From the NCBI RefSeq assembly GCF_023159225.1, contig NC_063172.1, forward strand, positions 45,141,832 through 45,205,831: DNA of 64,000 bases, in the 5' to 3' direction. The position numbers and the translations under genes are program-made. Positions 34,443-46,674 of this stretch are shown here, in pieces (the first letter of the stretch is position 1; the number at the start of each line of letters is the position of its first letter). Below the pieces are notes generated by a model. The model did not search any database, was not told the origin of the DNA, and saw only the letters and a program-made list of their open reading frames with translations. This DNA is from Perognathus longimembris pacificus. Taxonomy: Eukaryota; Chordata; Mammalia; Rodentia; Heteromyidae.

Positions 34443-37429
34443 AAATTCTTAACTTGGTATTAAGCAGTAAAGAGTTGAAGGAATTACAGTATTTATATTA
34501 GATATACTCAAGACAAGTGAGATAAAATGAGGCAGAAATTATTAAATATTCTCTGGCCTTCTTGTGATAGAATGCATGAGAATCAAAGAATACCTCATCC
34601 CTGAATGCAGGGAATTAATGAACCTCAATGTTTTGACCCCTCTATTCAATTCCCATGGTGACCAAGAGAAGTAGAGACCTATTTAAGTATAGATGAGTAA
34701 CCAGAGTATATTTTTAAAAAATCCACCTCCCAGTAATGAGAGGGAAAGAATATCACAGAGATACCCAAATCCCTGCTGAAGTGGATAGTGCATCTGCTTC
34801 TACTGGAATGTACTTGGAGTTATGAGGCTGTCTCAGCCATCTCTCTTGCAGTTTCATGACTAGCCCCATCACAACCGGACAGGGATACCATGTATAGAGA
34901 AATGCCTGGAAAACAAAGAGCCATATTCAGAGGCTCATAGGATGTTACCCTTATCACTTCCCCTCTGTGATTCACAAAATAGATCCCAACAGTAATCAAA
35001 CTCATCTAATAATAATGCATATATAATGCAGAGCCTACTTGCATTGATACACTATAGGATTCAAGTCAACTAGAATCTATCTATAAAAACAACCTAACAT
35101 GGCCAAGTGTTCATTGCACAAAGACTTTATGCACTGGTATATAATAATCTTCCTAATCATATGGGAGACCAGAAATGTCATCAACATGCGACTTGAAATT
35201 GAGCAAAGCACATTCGACTCCCAACAGGGACAGCATGCCTGGTAGACTGCACAGGAGGGGCTGGCAAATTCAGCCACCCAGGTGCATATATCAGTAGAGG
35301 CAGCAAGCTGGGGAAAGCCCACAAAAACCTATGCCATCACCCAAAGTAGTTCCCATGAAGCTCAGACCCACACAAGAGTGCAGAAGGAAAGAACATGGAC
35401 CCAGATTTTGATAAGAAATAAAGGTTTCCAGCTGACACAATCTCTCTTGTAAGGTATGTCTTAGAAGCAAGTGTGGATCATCAGCATACACACAAAAGAG
35501 CCAAGAATCAAATGTAGCAGTAAACAGAGTCTTTCTATCTCCCTAGGCCCTTCTGTTAACTCCAACTTTTCCTAGGTGTCATGGGCTATGCACCTGTGAT
35601 GACAGAAAACACATGTAGCTTCAAACCTCCCTGCCCACACTCTGAAACACTTCTGTGAAAGGTAATGAACATTTTTGTTGGTCCTATTCACTGAGAGTCC
35701 ACAGTAGACAGACACTTATACTTCCCTCTAGATCCCCCAGCTCAAGCTAGCCCTTCTCAGGTATCTGAGGGATACTGACTCACAAGTCTATACACATGCC
35801 CTACCGAGCATATTACATGTAATCAGTTCACAGGACGGGAGGAACAAAAGCATAAATCAGAAACTACAGCTACAGGAAGAATTCCAAGTCATGTCACAAC
35901 AGCCTCAAAACCATTCTTCCATAGCAGATGGGTACCCCCATCTGAATAGAAAGGCTGACCTTCTGTGAGGAATTCATCTCATCCCTTGGTTGCTGTTTTT
36001 CCTGCTTTGTGGAGATGATGCTCAGAAATCTCTTGACCTTCCTGCAGTAGATATCAATGCTGTATATCCACTCAGCAAATAATGCATACAATGCCTATGT
36101 GATCAGATTCTTTATGTAGAATCAACTTCCAGAGGAACTAGCAGTAGAAAGAGAGGAGTGAGCAGAAGTAAACTCATGCAGAACATATCTGCATTACTGG
36201 ATGGTCAATTTCAAAGTTGAAGGTCTACGAAGCACCTGCAAATGTTACACTGACCAAGCAGATGGTGCTGACAGCACCTGTATCACTTTACATGGCGTCT
36301 GTGTAACTCACAATGAGGACAGGTGGCAGAACTGTGTAGAAAAATTGAAAGAACCAGTAGACACCTTAGTGTTTTGGAACATATCTATATAGACCTAATA
36401 ATGTGACCTCTCCCAAGGAAAATTTCCATGCTGAAAGGACCCCACTGCTTTTCTGTATTGACTCTTGACACAGCACTCTGGTTTACCCCTCAGGATGCAG
36501 TTCAACCCCTGTGATGGCTGCTAAGCTAAGAACCTCAGAAGTGATTGGAGGCTGTATGTTTAGAGCTGATCAACATCTCTCTGCATCATGGAAGATTAAA
36601 GATAACCCTGGAGAAGGAAACCTCCCCACACCCAGAGAATACATGTTTATCGATACATAGCCTGAAGAGTTTATCTCCTGTGGCTTTGTTCATTTTAAAC
36701 ATGAAAAATATTCTTCAACAATTAGTCCACGTAAAGAAGACTTGAATGCTATAAAAATCAGCTTTCTAACCCCAAGAATAACACTGCTCCTGACCTTCTC
36801 ACATCAAGCAATGGAGCCCACCAGGTGACCTTTGCCAATGGAGCACTCAAATTTCTCTACAATTCTCCAGATAGGGGCCTGGCCTCCTCAGAGCCAACAT
36901 TGGTCCTGACCAAAATGAGTCCTGAGATGTCAGCCTGGGGGCTGCCTCTCTGGGGGCACCAAGGCATCACCTGTGGAAATTCCAAAGCAATTGAAAGCAA
37001 CCTACCTGCATTCAGAAATGGCTACTTGAGGGACTCACATCCACATGCTCTGAGTGCCAGAAAAACTCAAACAGCTGTCTATACAGCAACAATGCCAAGG
37101 TGCCATGACCTTCATCCAAGACAAAAGTCAAACATCGCTAGATAAAACAAATCTCCCAAAATATATCTTGGGCAGAAAATTTTCATAGAAAGAAGAATGC
37201 AGTCTCCAGACATTATAAGATAACATCTGGGGAGAACTGAACACATGGAAGAGAAAGGAAGAAGCTAAGCTCTTTGTTATGTCCTTCACCTCAACTTGGT
37301 AAGTGTCTAAGATGCTGCTCTTTGCCATAAACTTTCTTAAGCAATTACCAGAGGAAATGCCTAGTCCTCCTGGGAGGAGCAGCAACTGTGCCAAGTATGC
37401 TGTGTTCAGTATGATATTGGTGAAGATAT
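34443..37429. other. Unassigned DNA left of the GC-rich block
   Basis: No gene or young repeat recognised. Minus-strand pieces near 35180-35490 show a Y-A-D-D word but no further polymerase pattern. The plus-strand frame at 37303-37554 runs into the repeat block and matches nothing I know. It may be an old ERV or unique sequence. Confidence 0.45.
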
Positions 37430-38345
37430 TGGAGAAGCTGGACGTGGAGGGCCCAGAAATGGAGGACCCTGGAGCAGAAGTGGAGGACCCTGAAGCAGAA
37501 GTGGAGGGCAGGACTTCCTGCCTGGCACCGGAAACTAGGCCCAGGAGGCCCTGAGAGGGGATGCGGCGGCCACTGTGTTCTCCAGGCCCAGCCCCAGTGA
37601 GGCGGGACTTCCTACTGCATTCGCCGGGAGGCGGGACTTCCTGTTACCGGAAGTGCCCATGAACTGCAACATAGAACTTGCTGGGCTCTCCAGGGGTCTC
37701 ACCTTCCGTGAGGCGGGACTTCCTCCCATGTTCAATGGGAGGCGGGACTTCTGGTTTGGCACCGGAAGTGGGTCGAAATGGCCACGCAGCGCTTCCAGGT
37801 CCCTCCTGGGGGCCCCCCCCACCGGCCACAGGGCAGGACTTCCGGCGGATGGGACTTCCGGCCGGGCACCGGAAGTGTGCATCAGAGGCCTGGTCGCGGT
37901 GGTCGCTCATTGTTCCCTGCGGGGTTTAGACGCTGCAACGCGGGACTTAGGGTTGGCAAGGATGGTGCTGCTTCCGGTGCCGGATGGGCTGCTGAGTGGG
38001 CAGCATGTGGTGATGGCGAGCGGCTCCCCACGGTGCCAGGAGATCCTGGGCGGCATGGGAAATTGAGGCACACAGGGGTGGGGGGCAGGGCCGGGGGGAA
38101 ACTGAGTCACAGGAGGGGAAACTGAGTCACGGGGGGGAAACTAAGTCACACAGAAGGGGGGAACTGAGTCACGGGTCGGGAAACTGAGTTACGAGGGCCG
38201 GGGCAGGGGGGAAACTGAGTCACGGGGAGTCGATTGGGCAAACGGAGGCACTCGGTTCCACAGAACAGGGCCATTTCTGGTTATTCCGGGCCACTTCCGG
38301 CAACGGGGACCACTTCCAGTTGTCCATGGCCACTTCCGGGCGCCC
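37430..38345. promoter_or_regulatory. GC-rich block with clustered ETS-type motifs at the left edge of the array
   Basis: The block is CpG-rich and repeats two short phrases: GGCGGGACTTCC (about 37601, 37631, 37711, 37741) and GGCACCGGAA (about 37525, 37758, 37864). Perfect CCGGAAGTG words lie at 37647-37655, 37762-37770 and 37869-37877. The reverse form CACTTCCGG is at 38292-38300 and 38331-38339, and ACTTCCGG at 37838-37845 and 37854-37861. CCGGAAGTG is the consensus of ETS factors such as GABPA and ELK. GGGACTTCC also resembles a kappaB half-match. A short purine-rich direct repeat (GGAGGACCCTG) precedes it at 37445-37510. This could be a true promoter or CpG island, or simply an older tandem repeat. 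I see no recognisable exon beside it. Confidence 0.5.
38050..38232. repeat. Short tandem repeat carrying AP-1 (TGAGTCA) sites
   Basis: About seven imperfect copies of GGGGAAACTGAGTCACGG-like units occur. TGAGTCA is perfect at 38103-38109, 38123-38129, 38165-38171 and 38216-38222, with one-base variants near 38141 (TAAGTCA) and 38185 (TGAGTTA). TGAGTCA is the AP-1 consensus. The repeat sits between the ETS cluster and the large array. Confidence 0.8.
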
Positions 38346-41300
38346 TAGGGGAGGGAATGGGGGGGCAAGTTATGCTTCCACCCACCCCCTCACCCTGCCC
38401 TCCCCATGCCCTCAGGATCCCGGGTGCTGCGATCAGTCCTGGGCCTGGGTGCTGTGCTTAGTCCTTGTGCCCGAATTATTAGATCAGGATCCTGGGTGCT
38501 GCGTTTAGTCCCCAGCCTGGATTAGATCAGAATCCTAGGTGCTGCACTCAGTCCTTGCGCCTGAATTATTAGATCAGGATCCTGGGTGCTGCACTTAGTC
38601 CTGGGCCTGGATTCCATCAGGATCACATGTGCTGGGCTTAGTCCTGAGCCTGGGTGCTGTGCTTAGTCCTCAGTCTGGATTAGATCAGGTTCCCGGGTGC
38701 TGGGCTTAGTCCAGCACTGGGTGCTGTGCTCAGTCCTGGTCCCGGGTGCTACGATCAGTCCTAATCCTGGATTAGATCAGGATCACGGGTGCTGCCCTTA
38801 GTCCTGGAACTGGGTGCTGTGCTTAGTCTCGGGCCTGGATTCGATCAGGATCCCAGGTGCTGCGCTCAGCCCTGGGCCTATATTCAATCAGGATCCCGGG
38901 TGTTGCGCTGAGTCCTGGGCCTGGATGAGATCAGGCTACTGGGTGCTGTGTTCTGTCCTGCTCCCAGGTGCTGCGCTCAGTCCTTGGCCTGGATGAGATC
39001 AGGCTCTCGGGTACTGGGCTCAGTCCTGGTCCTTGGTGTGGCACTTAGTCCTCAGTCTGGATGAGATCAGGATCCCAGGTGCTGCACTGAGTACTGGTCC
39101 CAGGTGCTGTGCAGAGTCCTCCTCCTGGATTCGATCAGGATGCGGGGTAATGCTCTGAGTCCTGCTACAGGGTGCTGCGCTCAATCCTGGTACCGGGTGC
39201 TGTGCTTATTCCCCAGCCTGGATTATATCAGAATCCTAGGTGCTGCACTCAGTCCTTTCGCCTGAATTATTAGATCAGGATCCTAGGTGCTGCACTCAGT
39301 CCTTGGGCCTGAATTATTAGCTCAGGATCCAGGGTGCTGCGCTTGGTCCTGGGCCTGGCTTCCATCAGGATCACAGGAGCTGGGCTTAGTCCTGGGCCTG
39401 GGTGCTGTGCTTAGTCCTCATTCTGGGTTAGATCAGTCTCCCAGGTGCTGGGCTTAGTCCCGCGCTGGGTGCTGTGCTCAGTACTGGTCCCGGGTGCTGC
39501 GGTCAGTCCTAATCCTGTATTAGATCAGGACCCTGGGTGCTGCACTTAGTCCTGGGCCTGGGTGCTGCGCTTGGTCTCGGGCCTGGATTCGATCAGGATC
39601 CCAGGTGCAATGCTCAGCCCTGGGCCTAGATTCAATCAGGATCCCGGGTGCTGCGCTGAGTCCTGGGCCTGGATGAGATCAGGCTACTGGGTGCTGTGCT
39701 CTGTCCTGCTCCCATGTGCTGCACTCAGTCCTTAGTCTGTGTTAGATTAGGATCCCAGGTGCTGCATTAACTCCTGTGCTGGGTGCTGCTCTCAGTCCTT
39801 CGCCCAGTTGCTGTGCTCAGTCCTTGGCCTGGATGAAATCAGGCTCCCAGGTACTGGGCTCAGTCCTAGTCCTGGGTGCTGCAATTAATCCTCAGTCTGG
39901 ATGAGATCAGGATCCCGGATGCTGCGCTCAGACTGGTCCCGGGTGCTGCGCTCAGTCCTCCTCCTGGGTTTGATCAGGATCCGGGGTGTTGCTCTGAGTC
40001 CTGCTCCGGGGAGCTATGCTCAATCCTGGTACCGGGTGCTGTGCTCAATTCTCAGCTTGGATTAGATCAGGATCCCGGGTGCTGCACTCAGTCCTTAGTT
40101 TGGATTAGATCAGGAGTGCGTGTGTTGGCCTTAGTCTTGGGCCTGGATTCGATCAGGAGCCTGGATGAGGTCAGGATACCAGGTGCTGTGCTTAGACCTG
40201 GGCCTGGGTGCTGAGCTTAGTCTAGGGCCTGGATACAATCAGGATCCGGGGTACTGCTCTGAGTGCTGCTCCGGGGTGCTGCGCTCAATCATGGTACCGG
40301 GTGCTGTGCTCAGTCCTCAGTCTTGATTCTATCAAGATCCCAGTTGCTGCCCTCCGTCCTCCTCCTGGATGAGATCAGGATTCCAGGTGCTGTGCTCAGT
40401 CATCGGCCTTGGTGTTGTGCTCAGTCCTGTTCTTGGTTGCTGCGCTCAGACCTCAGTCTGTATTAGATAAGGATCCCGGGTACTGCGCTCAGTCATGGCC
40501 CTGGGTTCTGGGCTTAGTCCTTGGGCCCAAATTTTTAGATCAGGATCCGGGTTGCTGCGCTTAGACCCCAGCCTGGATTAGATCAGGATCCTAGGTGCTG
40601 CACTCAGTCCTTGGGCCTGAATAATTAGCTCAGGATCCTGGGTGCTGCGCTTAGTCCTGGGCCTGGGTCCTGTGCTTAGTCTTGGGCCTGGATTCGATCA
40701 GGATCCCGGGTGCTGCGCTCAGCCCTGGGCCTAGATTCAATCAGGATCTCGGGTGCTACGCTGAGTCCTGGGCCTGGATGGGATCAGGATCCTGGGTGCT
40801 GCGCTCAGTCCTCAGTCTGGTTTAGATCAGGATCCCAGGTGCTACGCTTAGTCCTGTGCTGGTTGCTGCACACATTTCTTGGCCCGGGTGCTGTGCTCAG
40901 TCCTCAGCCCGGGTGCTTCCCTCAGTCCTTGGCCTGGATGAGATCAGGCTCCCGGGTACTGGGCTCAGTCCTGGTCCTTGGTGCTGCACTTAGTCCTCAC
41001 TCTGGATGAGATCAGGATCCCGGGTGCTGCACTGAGTCCTCCTCCTGGATTCGATCAGGATCTGGGATGCTGCTCTGAGTGCTGCTCCGGGGTACTGCAC
41101 TCAATCATGGTACCGGGTGCTGTGCTCAGTCCTTAGTCTGGATTCGATCATGATCCCGGGTGATGCGCTCAGTCCTCCTCCTGAATGAGATCAGGATTCC
41201 ATGTGCCGTACTTTGTCCTGGGCCTAGGTGCTGGGCTCAGTCCTCAGCCTTGGTTTTGTGCTCAGTCATGTGCCTGGGTGCTGGGCTTAGTCTTGGGCCT

Positions 41301-41521
41301 GGATTCGATCAGGAGCCTGGATGAGGTCAGGATCCCAGGTGTTGTGCTTGGACCTGGGCCTGGATGCTGAGCTTAGTCCAGGGCCTGGATTCGATCAGGA
41401 GCCTGGGTGCTGCATTCGGTCCTGGCCTTGGGTGCTGCGCTTAGACCTGGGGCTGGATAAGGTCAGGATCCCAGGTGCTGGGCTTACTCCTGGGCCAGGG
41501 TGCTGCGCTTAGTCCTCAGTC

Positions 41522-43739
41522 TGGGTTAGATCAGTCTCCCGGGTGCTGGGCTTAGTCCCGCACTGGGTGTTGTGCTCAGTCCTGGTCTTGGGTGCTGTGC
41601 TCGGTCCTCAGTCTGGATTAAAGATCCTGGGTGCTGCGCTCAGTCCTGGGCCTCGGTGCTGCACTTCGTCCTTGGGCCTGAATTATTACATCAGGCTCCT
41701 GGGTGCTGCGCTTAGTCCCCAGCCTGGATTAGATCAGGATCCTAGGTGCTGCACTCAGACCTTGGGCCTGAATTATTAGCTCAGGATCCTGCATGCTGTG
41801 CTTAGTCCTGGGCTTGGATTCCATCAGGATCACAGTTGCTGGGCTTAGTCCTGGGCCTGGGTGCTGCGCTTAGTCCTCATTCTGGGTTAGATCAGTCTCC
41901 CGGGTGCTGGGCTTAGTCCCGCGCTGGGTGTTGTGCTCAGTCCTGGGCCTGGATGCTGTGCTTTGTCCTCAGCCCAGTTGTTCTGCTCAGTCCTTGGCCT
42001 GAATGAGATCAAGATCCCCGGTGCTGTGCTCAGTCCTCAGCCTGGATTACATCAGGATCCCGGGTGCTGTACTCAGCCCTTAGTCTGGATTAGGTATGGA
42101 GCCTGGGTGTTGGGCTTAGACTTGGGCCTGGATGCCCTCAGGAGCCTGGATGAGCTCAGGATCCCAGGTGCTGTGTTTAGTCCTGGGCCTGGGTGCTGTG
42201 CTCAGTCCTCTGCCTGGATTAAATCAGGATCCTAGGTGCTGCATTCAGTCCTTGGGAATGAATTATTATCTCAGGATCCTGGGTGCTGCGCTGAGTCCTG
42301 GGCCTGGATGAGATCAGGCTACTGGGTTCTGTGTTCTGTCCTGCCCCCGGGTGCTGCGATCAGTCCTCAGTCGGGATTAGATCAGGATCCTAGGTGCTGC
42401 GCTTAGTCCTGTGCTGGTTGCTGCACTCACTTATTGGCCTGGGTGCTGTGCTCAGTCCTCAGCCCGGGTGCTGTGCTCAGTCCTTGGCCTGAATGAGAAC
42501 AGGCTCCCGGGTACTGGGCTCAGTCCTGGTCCTTGGAGTTGCACATAGTCCTCAGTCTGGCTGAGATCAGAATTCCAGGTGCTGTGCTTTGTCCTGGGCC
42601 TAGGTGCTGGGCTCAGTCCTTGGCCTTGGTGTTGTGCTCAGTCCTGGTCTATGGTGCTGCACTCAGACCTCAGTCTGGATTAGATAAGGATCCGGTGTTC
42701 TGCGCTCAGTCCTGGGCCCGGTTGCTACGCTCAGTCCTCCTCCGGGATTTGAACAGAATCCGGGGTGCTGCTCTGAGTCCTGCTCCTGGGTGCTGTGCTC
42801 AATCCTCAGCCTGGATTAGATCAGGATCCCGCGTGCTGCACTCAGTCCTTAGTCTGGCTTAGATCAGGAGAGTGGGTGTTGGGCTTAGTCTTGGGCCTGG
42901 ATTCGATGAGGAGCCTGGATGAGGTCAGGATCCCAGGTGCTGTGCTTAGACCTGGGCCTGGGTGCTGAGCTTAGTCCAGGGCCTGGATTTGATCAGGATC
43001 CAAGGTGCTGCTCTGAGTGCTGCTCCGGGGTGCTATGCTCAGTCCTGGTACTGGGTGCTGTGCTCAGTCCTCAGTATGGATTTGATCAAGATCCCGGGTG
43101 CTGTGCTCAGTCCTCCTCCTGGATGAGATCAGGAGTCCAGGTGCTGTGCTTTGACCTGGGCCTTGGTGCTGTGCTCAGTCATCGGCCTTGGTGTTGTGCT
43201 CAGTCCTGGTCTTGGGTGCTGCGCTCAGACCTCAGTCTGGATTAGATAAGGATCCCGGGTGCTGCGCTCAGTCCTGGGCCTGGGTGCTGGGCTTAGTCCT
43301 TGGGCCTGAATTATTAGATCAGGATCCTGGTTGCTGAGCTTGGTCCTGGGCCTGGCTTCCATCAGGATCACAGGTGCTGGGCTTAGTCCTGGGCCTGGCT
43401 GCTGTGCTTTGTCATCAGTCTGGATTAGATCAGGCTCCTGGGTGCTGGACTTAGTCCCGCCCTGGGTGCTGTGCTCATTCCTGGTCCCGGGTGCTGCGCT
43501 CAGTCCTAATCCTGGATTAGATCATGATCTCGGGTGCTGCGCTTAGTCCTGGGCCTGGGTCCTGCACTTAGTCTCGGGCCTGGATTCAATCAGGATCCTG
43601 GTTGCTGCGCTGAGTCCTGTGCTGGGTGCTGTGCTCAGTCCTCAGCCCGGGTGTGCGCTCAGTCCTTGGCCTGGATGAGATCAGGCTCCCGGGTACTGGG
43701 CTCAGTCCTGGTCCTAGGTGCTGCACTTAGTCCTCAGTC
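41522..43739. repeat. Higher-order repeat copy 1 inside the array (2218 bp)
   Basis: From 41522 the exact order of module variants recurs 2218 bp later at 43740. Past a 111-bp difference the offset becomes 2329 bp and stays so to the end of the copy. The near-identity of long unit series, far above that between single units, marks a recent block duplication within the array. Confidence 0.9.
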
Positions 43740-46069
43740 TGGGTTAGATCAGTCTCCCGGGAGCTGGGCTTAGTCCCGCGCTGGGTGTTGTGCTCAGTCC
43801 TGGTCTTGGGTGCTGTGCTCGGTCCTCAGTCTGGATTAAAGATCCTGGGTGCTGCGCTCAGTCCTGGGCCTCGGTGCTGCACTTAGTCCTTGGGCCTGAA
43901 TTATTACATCAGGCTCCTGGGTGCTGCGCTTAGTCCTCAGCCTGGATTAGATCAGGATCCTAGGTGCTGCACTCAGACCTTGGGCCTGAATTATTAGCTC
44001 AGGATCCTGCATGCTGTGCTTAGTCCTGGGCTTGGATTCCATCAGGATCACAGTTGCTGGGCTTAGTCCTGGGCCTGGGTGCTGCGCTTAGTCCTCATTC
44101 TGGGTTAGATCAGTCTCCCGGGTGCTGGGCTTAGTCCCGCGCTGGGTGTTGTGCTCAGTCCTGGGCCTGGATGCTGTGCTTTGTCCTCAGCCCAGTTGTT
44201 CTGCTCAGTCCTCGGCCTGAATGAGATCAAGATCCCCGGTGCTGTGCTCAGTCCTCAGCCTGGATTACATCAGGATCCCGGGTACTGTACTCAGCCCTTA
44301 GTCTGGATTAGGTATGGAGCCTGGGTGTTGGGCTTAGACTTGGGCCTGGATGCCCTCAGGAGCCTGGATGAAGTCAGGATCCCAGGTGCTGTGCTTAGAG
44401 CTGGGCCTGGGTGCTGAGCTTAGTCGTGGGCCTGGATTCGATCAGGAGCCTGGGTGCTGCACATAGTCCTGGGCCTGGATGAGCTCAGGATCCCAGGTGC
44501 TGTGTTTAGTCCTGGGCCTGGGTGCTGTGCTCAGTCCTCTGCCTGGATTAAATCAGGATCCTAGGTGCTGCATTCAGTCCTTGGGAATGAATTATTATCT
44601 CAGGATCCTGGGTGCTGCGCTGAGTCCTGGGCCTGGATGAGATCAGGCTACTGGGTTCTGTGTTCTGTCCTGCCTCCGGGTGCTGCGATCAGTCATCAGT
44701 CGGGATTAGATCAGGATCCTAGGTGCTGCGCTTAGTCCTGTGCTGGTTGCTGCACTCACTTATTGGCCTGGGTGCTGTGCTCAGTCCTCAGCCCGGGTGC
44801 TGTGCTCAGTCCTTGGCCTGAATGAGAACAGGCTCCCGGGTACTGGGCTCAGTCCTGGTCCTTGGAGTTGCACATAGTCCTCAGTCTGGCTGAGATCAGA
44901 ATTCCAGGTGCTGTGCTTTGTCCTGGGCCTAGGTGCTGGGCTCAGTCCTTGGCCTTGGTGTTGTGCTCAGTCCTGGTCTATGGTGCTGCACTCAGACCTC
45001 AGTCTGGATTAGATAAGGATCCGGTGTTCTGCGCTCAGTCCTGGGCCCGGTTGCTACGCTCAGTCCTCCTCCGGGATTTGAACAGAATCCGGGGTGCTGC
45101 TCTGAGTCCTGCTCCTGGGTGCTGTGCTCAATCCTCAGCCTGGATTAGATCAGGATCCCGCGTGCTGCACTCAGTCCTTAGTCTGGCTTAGATCAGGAGA
45201 GTGGGTGTTGGGCTTAGTCTTGGGCCTGGATTCGATGAGGAGCCTGGATGAGGTCAGGATCCCAGGTGCTGTGCTTAGACCTGGGCCTGGGTGCTGAGCT
45301 TAGTCCAGGGCCTGGATTTGATCAGGATCCAAGGTGCTGCTCTGAGTGCTGCTCCGGGGTGCTATGCTCAGTCCTGGTACTGGGTGCTGTGCTCAGTCCT
45401 CAGTATGGATTTGATCAAGATCCCGGGTGCTGTGCTCAGTCCTCCTCCTGGATGAGATCAGGAGTCCAGGTGCTGTGCTTTGACCTGGGCCTTGGTGCTG
45501 TGCTCAGTCATCGGCCTTGGTGTTGTGCTCAGTCCTGGTCTTGGGTGCTGCGCTCAGACCTCAGTCTGGATTAGATAAGGATCCCGGGTGCTGCGCTCAG
45601 TCCTGGGCCTGGGTGCTGGGCTTAGTCCTTGGGCCTGAATTATTAGATCAGGATCCTGGTTGCTGAGCTTGGTCCTGGGCCTGGCTTCCATCAGGATCAC
45701 AGGTGCTGGGCTTAGTCCTGGGCCTGGCTGCTGTGCTTTGTCATCAGTCTGGATTAGATCAGGCTCCTGGGTGCTGGACTTAGTCCCGCCCTGGGTGCTG
45801 TGCTCATTCCTGGTCCCGGGTGCTGCGCTCAGTCCTAATCCTGGATTAGATCATGATCTCGGGTGCTGCGCTTAGTCCTGGGCCTGGGTCCTGCACTTAG
45901 TCTCGGGCCTGGATTCAATCAGGATCCTGGTTGCTGCGCTGAGTCCTGTGCTGGGTGCTGTGCTCAGTCCTCAGCCCGGGTGTGCGCTCAGTCCTTGGCC
46001 TGGATGAGATCAGGCTCCCGGGTACTGGGCTCAGTCCTGGTCCTAGGTGCTGCACTTAGTCCTCAGTCT
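43740..46069. repeat. Higher-order repeat copy 2 inside the array (about 2330 bp)
   Basis: This copy directly adjoins copy 1 in the same orientation. It carries an extra 111 bp near 44370-44480 (several A/B modules) that copy 1 lacks. Only scattered single-base differences are visible elsewhere. It ends around 46069, where the sequence departs from the start of copy 2 and continues as ordinary array. Confidence 0.9.
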
Positions 46070-46174
46070 GGATGAGATCAGGATCCTAGGTGCTGCACTC
46101 AGTCCTTGTGCCTGAATTATTAGATCGGGATACTGGGTGCTGCGCTTTGTCCCTATCCTGGATTAGATCAGGAT

Positions 46175-46674
46175 NNNNNNNNNNNNNNNNNNNNNNNNNN
46201 NNNNNNNNNNNNNNNNNNNNNNNNNNNNNNNNNNNNNNNNNNNNNNNNNNNNNNNNNNNNNNNNNNNNNNNNNNNNNNNNNNNNNNNNNNNNNNNNNNNN
46301 NNNNNNNNNNNNNNNNNNNNNNNNNNNNNNNNNNNNNNNNNNNNNNNNNNNNNNNNNNNNNNNNNNNNNNNNNNNNNNNNNNNNNNNNNNNNNNNNNNNN
46401 NNNNNNNNNNNNNNNNNNNNNNNNNNNNNNNNNNNNNNNNNNNNNNNNNNNNNNNNNNNNNNNNNNNNNNNNNNNNNNNNNNNNNNNNNNNNNNNNNNNN
46501 NNNNNNNNNNNNNNNNNNNNNNNNNNNNNNNNNNNNNNNNNNNNNNNNNNNNNNNNNNNNNNNNNNNNNNNNNNNNNNNNNNNNNNNNNNNNNNNNNNNN
46601 NNNNNNNNNNNNNNNNNNNNNNNNNNNNNNNNNNNNNNNNNNNNNNNNNNNNNNNNNNNNNNNNNNNNNNNNNN
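46175..46674. other. Assembly gap, 500 Ns
   Basis: Exactly 500 N characters interrupt the tandem array. The round number suggests a placeholder and not a measured length, so copy number across this point is unknown. Confidence 0.99.

Noticed and set aside
35077..35491. Minus-strand Y-A-D-D word suggesting a reverse transcriptase
   Set aside because: No other polymerase blocks are seen at the right spacing on either side; a four-residue match is not enough.
36201..37145. Plus-strand frames between 36.2 and 37.1 kb as exons of an unknown gene
   Set aside because: No splice-site or family support; left as unassigned sequence.
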